Assembly (NCBI GenBank): GCA_028285035.1
Contig: JANQQF010000194.1
Location: forward strand, 31,653-95,652
Direction of reading: 5' to 3'
DNA: 64,000 nt
Origin: Phycisphaerae bacterium
GTDB lineage: Bacteria; Chloroflexota; Anaerolineae; 4572-78; J111
Of the stretch, positions 37,873 to 46,129 are shown piece by piece. Numbering within the stretch: the first letter of the stretch is position 1; each line of letters opens with the position of its first letter. Both the position numbers and the translations under genes were made by a program. A model generated the notes under the pieces. It was not told where the DNA came from, searched no databases, and saw only the letters and a list, made by a program, of their open reading frames with translations.

Positions 37873-38334
37873 TCAATTGATCCCGATTTTCACAATCTGA
37901 TTAGATTCTGTCGGCAAGAAAAAATTTTCACTGATCAATCCACCTAGACCATCAACCTCTGGGCTGACGACCCAACGAAATGGCCCCGTGCCAAAATCTT
38001 TGGCGGCCACCCACCACCGTCGCTGGCCTTGCTGATCCAGCCAGCCACCCCAGCCTTCAACCGACTGCCAGTTGCCATTACTGTCTTGCCACTCGATCTG
38101 GCTCCATTGGCCGGCCAAGGTGGGCTGGGCGGCGAGTTCAATATAAGCCCCAACAGGTGCCCTATCATCATCATCGTCATCATCATTAGTCTCATCAACC
38201 TGGACTGGAAGAGGGTCTCGTGGAGGCAAGGTCGAGTCGGCTTGGGCGGGCCAGACAAAGAGCACCCAGATTAAAATGAAGCCCATAATCAGCCCGACCA
38301 AAAAAGCGGTTCGTTGTTGATAATGTTTAAACAT
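37873..38334 (-). CDS. Secreted or anchored acidic protein of unknown function
   Basis: 153 residues. A strong N-terminal signal or anchor (about 10-32, FLVGLIMGFILIWVLFVWPAQA), then a linker with seven consecutive Asp (about 51-57), possibly calcium-binding, then a compact Trp-rich domain (GQWSQIEWQDSNGNWQSVEG, GQRRWWVAAKDFG, GPFRWVV). It begins 3 bp after the stop of the upstream gene, so the two are co-transcribed from promoter copy 3. I recognise no family. Its link to a degenerate kinase-like protein suggests a role in surface signalling, but this is inference. Confidence 0.7.
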   Translation of the reverse strand: MFKHYQQRTAFLVGLIMGFILIWVLFVWPAQADSTLPPRDPLPVQVDETNDDDDDDDRAPVGAYIELAAQPTLAGQWSQIEWQDSNGNWQSVEGWGGWLDQQGQRRWWVAAKDFGTGPFRWVVSPEVDGLGGLISENFFLPTESNQIVKIGIN

Positions 38335-38337
38335 GGG

Positions 38338-38670
38338 TTACATCCTTTCCATTTCATTGATAAATGTTTTTTGTGGGACGGAACAGGCCGTTTCAACGAT
38401 GTCGCTGATCCGTTTGATATGTTGATTCAGCCTCATCAAATCCGCGGCAAGTGGGTGCGTTTGCTCAATGTCAGTGAGTAATAACTCACTTAAACATAAG
38501 GCAACGGTGAGGGGCTGTTTTAGGTCGCCCAACCTGGTATCAATCATCCGTAGTTCCATCTCTGCCTTATTTACACGCGCCTCGACAACGGCCAGCATCT
38601 CCCTCACCCCCTCTACTGACAGGGTTTGTTGTGCCCCACCTCTATCTGATAAAGTTAATGAGTTTTCCAT
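38338..38670 (-). CDS. Histidine-kinase dimerisation-like protein lacking the phospho-His
   Basis: 110 residues, probably cytoplasmic. The segment LGDLKQPLTVALCLSELLL (47-65) aligns with the H-box of histidine kinases of the HDLKQPLT type, and a second helix (about 74-95) would complete a four-helix dimer bundle. The phospho-accepting His is replaced by Gly (G48), and no ATPase domain follows. It may be a decoy, adaptor or inhibitor binding a kinase or a response regulator. It is first in an element-driven operon (promoter copy 3) with the secreted acidic protein. Confidence 0.6.
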   Translation of the reverse strand: MENSLTLSDRGGAQQTLSVEGVREMLAVVEARVNKAEMELRMIDTRLGDLKQPLTVALCLSELLLTDIEQTHPLAADLMRLNQHIKRISDIVETACSVPQKTFINEMERM

Positions 38671-38722
38671 AGTTTCTCTCTTTCTAAATACCTTTTAGGC
38701 ATTGCTTCACGTTTCAATACCT

Positions 38723-38791
38723 ATGGTAACAAAATCGAATCGAGTTGTCTGTCGCAACATTAGGACGATCTTTGTCATGAAATTAGGGCAA
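38723..38791 (-). promoter_or_regulatory. Two-box promoter element, copy 3
   Basis: Distal box 38791-38773, proximal box 38768-38750 (one change, CGTCC for TGTCC), 21 bp, TACCAT (38728-38723) with TG upstream. It drives the kinase-like/acidic protein operon. Confidence 0.83.
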
Positions 38792-38819
38792 CGTGGAGGC
38801 TGGAGCGAGAAAGATAAAA

Positions 38820-38848
38820 ACAGCCGCAGTGATGATCACGACGGCTGT
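38820..38848 (-). terminator. Terminator of first NHL gene
   Basis: ACAGCCG..GTGA-tga-TCAC..CGGCTGT, with T-run on the - strand (TTTTTATC), 36 bp past the stop and 28 bp before the distal box of copy 3. Confidence 0.8.
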
Positions 38849-38883
38849 CATACAAATTATTGCAAGATTAATAAAACGTCAGG

Positions 38884-40602
38884 CTACTTTACCACGAATG
38901 GTAGATAAATCTTATGATTATTTTCATCCTCATCGACCTGCTCACTCGTGAAGATACAGACAATGTTTTCACCCGCACCTATCGCAACCGTAAGCGTTTC
39001 ACCAGCAACGGTTTCAGCTTCGTGATTACCCAGACAATTGATGCTGTTCAACTGCCAGCCATCGGGCAGGATTTCGGTGATGTCATAATTCCCTGGCACC
39101 AAGTCATTGAAGGTGATAATTTGGTTGATACCATCATTATCATCCGGGACGGCCTTATCCAAGGTGAAGGTGTTTAGGGTATCGTTTTGAACAAACTTCT
39201 GGACGCGGTCGTGACCTGTATCAGCCACATAGAGATTGCCACTGCTATCCACCGCCACACCTCGTGGATTGAAAAATTCGCCACCTTGCGTGCCGCTACT
39301 GCTCCCAGCTTGACAATCAGCCGCTATCGTACAGATTTCTGGGCCACTCCCCCCATTCACCCCACTACCGATCATCCACTCAAAGCTCCCGCTGCTGTTG
39401 AACTTCTGGATACGGTTATGGTCTATCTCAGTCACATAGAGGTTGCCATTGCTATCCACTGCCAGACTGCCTGGACTGAAAAATTCGCCGCCTTGCGTGC
39501 CACTACTGCCCCCAGCTTGACAATCAGCCGCCACCGTACAGATTTCTGGGCCACTCCCCCCATTCACCCCACTGCCGATCATCCACTCAAAGCTCCCGCT
39601 GCTGTTGAACTTCTGGAGGCGATGTTTAAGGGTATCGGCCACATAGACATTGCCGCTACCATCCACGGCCACACCAATTGGACCGAAAAATTCGCCGCCT
39701 TGCGTGCCGATAAAGTCTCCAGCTTGACAGTTGGCCGCCACCGTACAGATTTCTGGACCACTCCCCCCATTCACCCCACTGCCAATCATCCATTCAAAGC
39801 TCCCACTGCTGGTAAACTTCTGGACGCGATGTTTGGGGGCATCGGCCACATAAAGATTACCACTGCTATCCACCGCCACGTTGTGTAGCAGACCAAATTC
39901 ACCACCTTGCGGGCCACTGCCCCCGGCTTGACAGTTAGACGCTATCGTACAGATCTCCGGCCCACTCCCCCCATTGACCCCACTGCCGATCATCCACTCA
40001 AAGCTCCCGCTGCTGTTGAACTTCTGGACACGATGGTGCTCTGCTTCGGCCACATAGACATTACCGCCACCATCCACGGCCACACCAATTGGACCGAAAA
40101 ATTCGCTGCCTTGCGTGCCGATAAAGCCCCCAGCTTGACAGTTGGCCGCCACCGTACAGATTTCTGGCCCACTCCCCCCATTGACCCCACTACCGATCAT
40201 CCACTCAAAGCTGCCACTGCTGGTAAACTTCTGGAGGCGGTTGTGGCCTGCATCGGCCACATAAAGATTACCATTACTATCCACCGCTACATTGCTTGTG
40301 AAATAAAATTCGCCGCCTTTTGTGCCGCTATTGACCCCAGCCTGACAATCAGCCGCCACCGTACAGGTTTCTGGGCCGTTGCCGCCATTCACCCCGCTAC
40401 CCATCATCAGACTAAAGCTCATGGGGGGAGCTAAGTTGAGGACGGTGCTGGTAAACTCAAAGTCGGTGCCGTCTGCGGGGGTGGCTTCTTTGATGATGGT
40501 TAAACTACCCGTGAACTGGGCCGCTGATGCAGCATTCGTCAAGTTAATGGTGAAGACTGTCAGCAATAAGAGTAAGACCGTAATTTTTTTAATCTGAAAC
40601 AT
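38884..40602 (-). CDS. Secreted six-bladed NHL propeller in prealbumin-like domain (1)
   Basis: 572 residues from ATG 40602, chosen because CTGAAAGGAGC precedes it and the signal peptide (MFQIKKITVLLLLLTV..ASAAQ) follows at once. After the signal, SLTIIKEATPADGTDFEFTS begins a prealbumin-like domain, which is interrupted by six NHL blades of about 68 residues (each with SGSFEWMIGSGVNGGSGPEIC, a Cys pair, VAVDSNGNLYVAD and HNRLQKF), and then resumes with NTFTLDKAVPDDNDGINQ and ILPDGWQLNSINC. It ends NNHKIYLPFVVK. Likely a surface protein binding a polymer or partner. It is a tandem duplicate of the next NHL gene, each with its own promoter element and terminator. Confidence 0.85.
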   Translation of the reverse strand: MFQIKKITVLLLLLTVFTINLTNAASAAQFTGSLTIIKEATPADGTDFEFTSTVLNLAPPMSFSLMMGSGVNGGNGPETCTVAADCQAGVNSGTKGGEFYFTSNVAVDSNGNLYVADAGHNRLQKFTSSGSFEWMIGSGVNGGSGPEICTVAANCQAGGFIGTQGSEFFGPIGVAVDGGGNVYVAEAEHHRVQKFNSSGSFEWMIGSGVNGGSGPEICTIASNCQAGGSGPQGGEFGLLHNVAVDSSGNLYVADAPKHRVQKFTSSGSFEWMIGSGVNGGSGPEICTVAANCQAGDFIGTQGGEFFGPIGVAVDGSGNVYVADTLKHRLQKFNSSGSFEWMIGSGVNGGSGPEICTVAADCQAGGSSGTQGGEFFSPGSLAVDSNGNLYVTEIDHNRIQKFNSSGSFEWMIGSGVNGGSGPEICTIAADCQAGSSSGTQGGEFFNPRGVAVDSSGNLYVADTGHDRVQKFVQNDTLNTFTLDKAVPDDNDGINQIITFNDLVPGNYDITEILPDGWQLNSINCLGNHEAETVAGETLTVAIGAGENIVCIFTSEQVDEDENNHKIYLPFVVK

Positions 40603-40719
40603 TTTGATGCTCCTTTCAGATACTGACCCGGACATAAAAAAACTAAACAAAATTTCTTGACCCATGAACCATCTTAAAAATTTAGAAAGTTACGTCTGGG
40701 TCAGTAACTATCTGCTATC

Positions 40720-40788
40720 AGCATATCAAATTTCGATACGCCTGTCTGTCGCAACATTAGGACAATCTTTGTCATGAAATTAGGACAA
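40720..40788 (-). promoter_or_regulatory. Two-box promoter element, copy 4
   Basis: Distal box 40788-40770, proximal box 40765-40747, 21 bp, TATGCT (40725-40720) with TG upstream. It drives the NHL gene starting at 40602. Confidence 0.85.
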
Positions 40789-40813
40789 GTTGGGGTTGGG
40801 GCGAGGAACAAAA

Positions 40814-40842
40814 ACAGCCACAGGGATAGTCACTGCGGCTGT
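40814..40842 (-). terminator. Terminator of second NHL gene
   Basis: ACAGCCACAGGGA-tag-TCACTGCGGCTGT with mismatches, followed on the - strand by TTTTTGTT; 36 bp past the stop at 40878. Confidence 0.75.
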
Positions 40843-40877
40843 AATACAAATATTAATAAGATTATAAAAACGTTGGG

Positions 40878-42599
40878 CTACTTTACTACGAATGGCAGAT
40901 AAATCTTATGATTATTTTCATCCTCATCAACCTGTTCACTGATAAACGTGCAGATGATATCTTCGCCCACACCCAGCGTAACCGTGAGCGTTTCACCAAC
41001 GACCGTTTCAGTCGCATTATTGCCCTCACAACTGATGCTGCTCAATTGCCAGCCATCGAGCAGGGCTTCGGTGACGTCATAAGCACCTGGCACCAAATCA
41101 TTAAAGGTGATACTTTGGCTGATGCCATCATTATCATCTGAGTCGGCTTGATCCAAGGTGAAGGTATTCATCACATCGTTTTGAACAAATTTCTGGACGC
41201 GGTGGTTGAAGATATCAGTCACATAGAGATTGCCACTGCCATCCACCGCTACACCGCGTGGACCGAGAAATTCGCCGCCTTGCGTGCCACTAAAGCCTCC
41301 AGCTTGACAGTTGGCCGCTACCGTGCAGATTTCTGGGCCACTGCCCCCATTCACCCCGCTACCCATCATCCACTCAAAGCTGCCACTGCTGTTGAACTTC
41401 TGGAGGCGATTGTGGTCAAATTCGGCGACATAGAGATTACCACTGCCATCCACCGCCACGCCGCTTGGGGCGTCAAATTCGCCGCCTTTCGAACCACTAT
41501 CTATCCCATCTTTACAGTTGGCCGCCCCTGTACAGATTTCTGGGCCATTGCCCCCATTCACCCCGCCGCCAATCATCCATTCAAAGCTGCCGTTGCTGTT
41601 GAACTTCTGAATGCGGTTTTTACCTGCATCGGCCACATAGAGATTACCATTGCTATCCACCGTCACGTCACTAGGAACATGAAATTCGCCGCCTTGCGTG
41701 CCGAGACTGATCCCAGCTTGACAGTCAGCCGCTACCGTACAGATTTCTGGGCCGCTGCCCCCATTCACGCTACCGCCAATCATCCACTCAAAGCTCCCAC
41801 TGTTGGTGAACTTCTGGACACGGTTGTGGCCGGCATCGGCCACATAGAGATTACTATTGCTATCCACCACCACGTTGTTTGGCAGGCCAAATTCGCCACC
41901 TTGCGTGCCGGTATAGTCCCCAGCTTGACAGTTGGCCGCTACCGTGCAGATTTCTGGACCACTACCCCCATTCACCCCGCTCCCCATCATCCATTCAAAG
42001 CTGCCACTATTGTTGAACTTCTGGACGCGGTTGTGGTCTACTTCAACCACATAGAGGTTACCACTGCTATCCACGGCCACGCCGCTTGGGTTGTTAAATT
42101 CGCCGCCTTGCGTGCCAGTATTGCCCCCATCTTGACAGTTGGCCGCTACCGTACAGATTTCCGGCCCACTGCCCCCATTCACCCCACTGCCGATCATCCA
42201 CTCAAAGCTACCACCGCTGTTGAACTTCTGGACGCGATGTTTAGCTGCATCGACCACATAGAAATTACCATTGCCATCCACCGCCACGTTAGCTGGGGTA
42301 TTAAATTCGCCCCCTTGTGTGCCGGTATTGCCCCCAGCTTGACAGTCAGCCGCCACCGTACAAATTTCTGGGCCGTTGCCCCCATTCACCCCACTGCCCA
42401 TCATCAGGCTAAAACTGAGGGGAGGGGCTGCGTTGAGCGTGGTGCTGGTAAATTCAAAGTCGGTGCCGTCCGCGGGGGTGGCTTCTTTGATAATGGTTAA
42501 ACTCCCCGTGAATTGGGCCGCTGATGCGGCATTCGTCAAGTTAAGGGCTAAGGCCGTTAGCAATAAGAATAAGATCGTAATTTTTTTCATCTGAAACAT
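40878..42599 (-). CDS. Secreted six-bladed NHL propeller in prealbumin-like domain (2)
   Basis: 573 residues, closely similar to the preceding NHL protein over its whole length. It has the same signal (MFQMKKITILFLLL), the same interrupted prealbumin-like domain (SLTIIKEATPADGTDFEF ... NTFTLDQADSDDNDGISQ ... LLDGWQLSSISC), six blades with paired Cys (EICTVAANCQ), and the identical tail HKIYLPFVVK. GC-rich third positions make long open frames on the opposite strand; these are not genes. Promoter copy 5 lies 34 bp upstream of the start. Confidence 0.85.
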   Translation of the reverse strand: MFQMKKITILFLLLTALALNLTNAASAAQFTGSLTIIKEATPADGTDFEFTSTTLNAAPPLSFSLMMGSGVNGGNGPEICTVAADCQAGGNTGTQGGEFNTPANVAVDGNGNFYVVDAAKHRVQKFNSGGSFEWMIGSGVNGGSGPEICTVAANCQDGGNTGTQGGEFNNPSGVAVDSSGNLYVVEVDHNRVQKFNNSGSFEWMMGSGVNGGSGPEICTVAANCQAGDYTGTQGGEFGLPNNVVVDSNSNLYVADAGHNRVQKFTNSGSFEWMIGGSVNGGSGPEICTVAADCQAGISLGTQGGEFHVPSDVTVDSNGNLYVADAGKNRIQKFNSNGSFEWMIGGGVNGGNGPEICTGAANCKDGIDSGSKGGEFDAPSGVAVDGSGNLYVAEFDHNRLQKFNSSGSFEWMMGSGVNGGSGPEICTVAANCQAGGFSGTQGGEFLGPRGVAVDGSGNLYVTDIFNHRVQKFVQNDVMNTFTLDQADSDDNDGISQSITFNDLVPGAYDVTEALLDGWQLSSISCEGNNATETVVGETLTVTLGVGEDIICTFISEQVDEDENNHKIYLPFVVK

Positions 42600-42632
42600 T
42601 TTGATGCTCCTTTCAGATAACTATTTGCTATC

Positions 42633-42701
42633 AGGATACCAAAATCTGATACTGCTGTCTGTCGCAACATTAGGACAATCCTTGTCATGAAATTGGGGCA
42701 A
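42633..42701 (-). promoter_or_regulatory. Two-box promoter element, copy 5
   Basis: Distal box 42701-42683, proximal box 42678-42660, 21 bp, TATCCT (42638-42633) with TG upstream. It drives the NHL gene starting at 42599. Confidence 0.85.
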
Positions 42702-42727
42702 GTTGGGGGCTGGGGCGAGGAATAAAA

Positions 42728-42756
42728 ACAGCCGCAGTGACCATCACTGTGGCTGT
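42728..42756 (-). terminator. Terminator of MFS gene
   Basis: ACAGCCGCAGTGA-cca-TCACTGTGGCTGT (one wobble pair), then TTTTTATT on the - strand; 35 bp past the stop at 42791. Confidence 0.87.
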
Positions 42757-42790
42757 AATAAAAAGTTGTGAAGCTTCTTTGAAATACTTA

Positions 42791-44056
42791 TCAAGCACCG
42801 AACTTAATCGCTTCAGGTTGTCTTGTGTCTTCGGTTTGGTTGATGATATCCGGTTTTTCGAGTTGCTTCGTCAACCAGATAAAGCCAGGGATCAGGAGGA
42901 GATTGAACAGGGCCAAGCCTTGAAATAGAGTGCTGAAGCTGATGCTTTCGGTCAGGGTGGTCGAAATCCACTCGCCGGAGACGACCCCGACGTTTGAGAC
43001 CATTTGAAAGACAGCCAACATCGAAGCGGCAACCCGCAAATCGGTAATACCCATAGAGTAGGTGATGTAGGCTGTACGTTGGAAGCCAGTCACAATCCCC
43101 AAGACCACCCCCAGCAAAAGCAGAGAATTCAAACTGGTTGTAAAGCTCATCCATACGCCCCCAACAGTTATCAAAGCAATCGTGGTTAAGACAGCTTGAT
43201 TGCGGCCAAATCGCCGGGCAATCAGATGCCACACCACCGCCCCAATCACCACCCCAACTCCTTTGATGGTGCCAAAGATGCCCAACATTTGTTCACCAAC
43301 CCCTAAATCACGGCTGAGATAATAGGTGGCCAGACCATCGATGCCTTGGAAGGTAAAAAAGGCCAGAATCAAAAAGGTAATATACAACAGATATTTGGGG
43401 CGGAAGATCACCCCGAGGGCACGCCAATTGAAGGCGGGTCGTTCAGCATAAATGGGCGTTGTTCTGATGAGCGGGAGGACAAGTAATGGTAAACAGGCTG
43501 ACGCTGCTAACAAAAGAAAAATCATAGTATAGCCAAAATGATCGGCCATATAGCCCGCTAGAAAGGAGAGACCGATGAGGCCAATCCCCCGCCCGACCGT
43601 AAAGATACTGCGGACCTTACTATGATCCTCAAGGGGGGCAACTTCCATTCCATAGGCGGTCGCTGCAGTATCCGCCAGAGTTAGGGCACTCATCGCCACC
43701 AGCATTAATGCGGTGAACAGACCAAAATAGAGATTGGGTTCGACCCAAAAGGCCGCCAATGTTGCCAGTCCGTAGATCACCAGACCAAAAATCATGTACG
43801 CCATTCGGTGCCCATAACCGAACAGACTAAAACGATCAACCCAGAGGCCAAAAAGTACTTTCACCGACAGAGGCACAAACAGGAGGGCTGCGGTCAAGGC
43901 GATTCGTCCCACCGGGATTTCTTGACTAGCCAGATGGGGTTTCAAAAAGTTGAGCAAGTAGGAGCCGAAGCCCCCTTGTACCAACGCCATCAAACCAAAA
44001 AACCACAAGATGTAGCGAGTATTGTTAGACTTAGATTGCCCAGCTTGTACATTCAT
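42791..44056 (-). CDS. Major facilitator superfamily transporter
   Basis: 421 residues from ATG 44056 (AAGGAGAGAGAC upstream). About twelve membrane segments; the loop between helices 2 and 3 reads GLWVDRFSLFGYGHR, the MFS signature region, and a long cytoplasmic stretch splits the two halves (about 195-215). The family resembles BtlA/PucC-like or folate-biopterin-type carriers only loosely. It lies 77 bp after the acyltransferase gene, shares its promoter (copy 6) and ends at a good terminator, so export of the acyltransferase product is a reasonable guess. Substrate is not known. Confidence 0.85.
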   Translation of the reverse strand: MNVQAGQSKSNNTRYILWFFGLMALVQGGFGSYLLNFLKPHLASQEIPVGRIALTAALLFVPLSVKVLFGLWVDRFSLFGYGHRMAYMIFGLVIYGLATLAAFWVEPNLYFGLFTALMLVAMSALTLADTAATAYGMEVAPLEDHSKVRSIFTVGRGIGLIGLSFLAGYMADHFGYTMIFLLLAASACLPLLVLPLIRTTPIYAERPAFNWRALGVIFRPKYLLYITFLILAFFTFQGIDGLATYYLSRDLGVGEQMLGIFGTIKGVGVVIGAVVWHLIARRFGRNQAVLTTIALITVGGVWMSFTTSLNSLLLLGVVLGIVTGFQRTAYITYSMGITDLRVAASMLAVFQMVSNVGVVSGEWISTTLTESISFSTLFQGLALFNLLLIPGFIWLTKQLEKPDIINQTEDTRQPEAIKFGA

Positions 44057-44133
44057 TGTCTCTCTCCTTGAAGTAATCATCATCTACCTAAATTACGCCC
44101 TCTTAAACCAATTTTGAAAATTTAGCTTTAAGA

Positions 44134-44913
44134 TCATTTTGCCAAGTTTTGATACCACAATTTGATCAGCGGTGCCCATAATTTATAAAGACCCTGAGCC
44201 ACATCCATCTCGTTCATTATCATCTGGAAGGGCTGGATTTTAGCGCCATGTTTTTCGAAATAACCGGAGCGGCGGGTGCGGTGGGCGAGGTGCTTATCTG
44301 TAGGCGGTAACTGAGACAAAATGTGAGCGGGAATAAAGTTACGAAATGAGCGTAGCAGCCCTAAGGGAGCACACCCTAGCCAAGTTTGAACATTGTTCTG
44401 TAACGAATAAACGTAAGCGATACGCACCAGCCCAAAGCCAGCGATTCTTGCCTCGCATCGCCGTCCACTGCAAATCGCAAACTTGCCAATATCCACAACC
44501 TGCTCCCGATTTTGGGCAAGGACAATGTTGAAGTAATCCTCAGTATTTGAACTGTCAGCCAAAGGTGTTAATCGCAGAGTACCGATGGGCTGGTCGTGAT
44601 GATAGGCTAAAAAGATGGCAGACATTTCATCATATTTATCGGTGAGTTGCACCTTATCCTCATCATTGGTAGAGAGATATTCCGCTTCATCATAAACCTG
44701 ATAACGCACTTGATAGGCTTGTTGTTTTTCAGCCTCGGTCGTAGCCAAAACAAATTTGTAGCCATTCAAGGTCGCGTGCAGATCCATCAGCTTGATGGCC
44801 ATAAGGTTGGCGAGTGACTTGATTGCCTGCGATATCCGCCAACGATTAAGTATCTTCTGACCACTGAATGCTCCTGATAGTGTATATTGAGTCTTGCTGC
44901 GAATACTGATCAT
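44134..44913 (-). CDS. GNAT-fold acyltransferase, autoinducer-synthase/N-acyl amino acid synthase-like
   Basis: 259 residues; ATG 44913 is chosen over GTG 44916 because GGGAGATC is then correctly spaced. Residues about 52-160 show the LuxI/FeeM-like pattern: EAEKQQAYQVRYQVYDEAEYL, DKYDEMSAIFLAYHHDQPIGTLRL, and VVDIGKFAI. The later part (FGLVRIAYVYSLQNNVQTWLGCAPLGLLRSF) fits N-acyl amino acid synthases and PEP-CTERM-associated acyltransferases. Such enzymes join a fatty acyl group to an amine and in LuxI make a signal. Here it sits in an element-driven operon with an MFS carrier, beside LuxR-type regulators. A signal-making role is inference. Confidence 0.65.
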   Translation of the reverse strand: MISIRSKTQYTLSGAFSGQKILNRWRISQAIKSLANLMAIKLMDLHATLNGYKFVLATTEAEKQQAYQVRYQVYDEAEYLSTNDEDKVQLTDKYDEMSAIFLAYHHDQPIGTLRLTPLADSSNTEDYFNIVLAQNREQVVDIGKFAICSGRRCEARIAGFGLVRIAYVYSLQNNVQTWLGCAPLGLLRSFRNFIPAHILSQLPPTDKHLAHRTRRSGYFEKHGAKIQPFQMIMNEMDVAQGLYKLWAPLIKLWYQNLAK

Positions 44914-44952
44914 CACTGATCTCCCTTCTTGTCTTGGTCAATGTCTGTTATC

Positions 44953-45021
44953 AGCATACCAAAATCCGACAGGGCTGTCTGTCGCAACATTAGGACAATC
45001 CTTGTCATGAAATTAGGGCAA
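44953..45021 (-). promoter_or_regulatory. Two-box promoter element, copy 6
   Basis: Distal box 45021-45003, proximal box 44998-44980, 21 bp, TATGCT (44958-44953) with TG upstream. It drives the acyltransferase-MFS operon. Confidence 0.86.
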
Positions 45022-45048
45022 CTTGGGGATTGAGCGGCGGAAAACAAA

Positions 45049-45077
45049 ACAGCCACAGTGATAGTCACCGTGGCTGT
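45049..45077 (-). terminator. Terminator of kinase-regulator operon
   Basis: ACAGCCACAGTGA-tag-TCACCGTGGCTGT, followed on the - strand by TTTTGTTTT; 36 bp past the stop at 45113. Confidence 0.87.
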
Positions 45078-45112
45078 GGGATGAAGGTATAAAGTCTTTA
45101 AATCTAATCGTC

Positions 45113-46129
45113 TTATTCGACCAGATTATGATCCAACGCAAATTTGGTTAGGCTGATTGTATCATGGAGATCCAGCTTATCCTTGATCCGCCGACTGTAG
45201 GTATACACCGAAGAAATTGTAAGATGAAGTAGCTGGCTAATCTCACCGCTGGATTTACCTTGGACTAACAATCGTAAGACCTCCCGCTCCCGTTCGGAGA
45301 GCTTAATCAGCGGATTTTCAGTCAGGTCCTGCTCCTCGGGGGTTGGCTGGGGTAGATCGAGGGTGACTTGAGCCATATATGAGGCCATTTGGTCTAGGAC
45401 CTGGGCCGTGCTGGTTAGATGCTCCGCTACAACATCAAGATTATCCGCACTTAATAGCTGTTGAATGAGAGTCACATTGGCTTGAGCCCACTCAATCTTT
45501 TGAGAAATTTCCTGATGTAAATTAGCCGCCAGCCCTTGTCGTTCGGATTGTTGGGTTTGAATAAATAGGCTGGTCAGGTTGCGAAGGTGTTCGCTTTGCT
45601 GGCTAACCACCTCAAACAGATGATCTTTTTCTTGTTGGTGCTGAGTCCGTTTCTCAATCTCTGCTTCAAGATCGGCGTTTGATTTGGCCAGAGCCTCGGT
45701 TCTACGCTGCACCTTTTCTTCTAGTGTTTCATTGGCCGCTTGCAGTTCCTGTTGGAGCTGTTGCAGCCTAATGTGGGTGTGCACTCGGGCCAACATCTCT
45801 TCCGTTTGAAACGGTTTGGTAATGTAATCCACGCCGCCAATCGAAAAGGCGGTCATTTTATCAAAAACCTCGTTGAGGGCACTCAAAAAAATGACGGGGA
45901 TCTGCTCAGTTTGTGGATCTGCTTTCAACTGGCGGCACACCTCATACCCATCCAGGTCCGGCATCTTGATATCAAGCAGAATGAGATCGGGCTGGGCCAA
46001 TTTGGCCCGTTCCAGCCCATCCTGTCCACTGCGGGCCATCAAGACCGCATAATCGTGGGATCGCAGGGTATCGATCGCCACTTTTAAATTGGTAACATTA
46101 TCATCAATGATCAGAATACGTTGAGTCAT
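45113..46129 (-). CDS. Response regulator: receiver, HisKA_3-like helix, LuxR-type HTH
   Basis: 338 residues. Receiver about 3-122: D9-D10, phospho-acceptor D53 (LILLDIKMP), K105 (YITKPF). A long coiled coil (about 122-190) leads to [16 protein letters not shown] (195-210), which resembles the phospho-accepting H-box of NarX/DegS-type kinases (H205) but has no ATPase domain after it. The LuxR-type HTH (277-332) is [39 protein letters not shown]. The start codon overlaps the stop of the hybrid kinase (ATGA), so the pair is coupled and this is the likely output. It is a candidate activator of the two-box promoters. Confidence 0.88.
   Translation of the reverse strand: MTQRILIIDDNVTNLKVAIDTLRSHDYAVLMARSGQDGLERAKLAQPDLILLDIKMPDLDGYEVCRQLKADPQTEQIPVIFLSALNEVFDKMTAFSIGGVDYITKPFQTEEMLARVHTHIRLQQLQQELQAANETLEEKVQRRTEALAKSNADLEAEIEKRTQHQQEKDHLFEVVSQQSEHLRNLTSLFIQTQQSERQGLAANLHQEISQKIEWAQANVTLIQQLLSADNLDVVAEHLTSTAQVLDQMASYMAQVTLDLPQPTPEEQDLTENPLIKLSEREREVLRLLVQGKSSGEISQLLHLTISSVYTYSRRIKDKLDLHDTISLTKFALDHNLVE

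Noticed and set aside
41148..42500. 450-codon open frame on the + strand, and similar ones at 39187-39888, 51437-52615 and 52991-53899
   Set aside because: They lie opposite repetitive NHL-blade coding sequence; the products are repetitive mirror images with no ribosome site, a codon-bias artefact.
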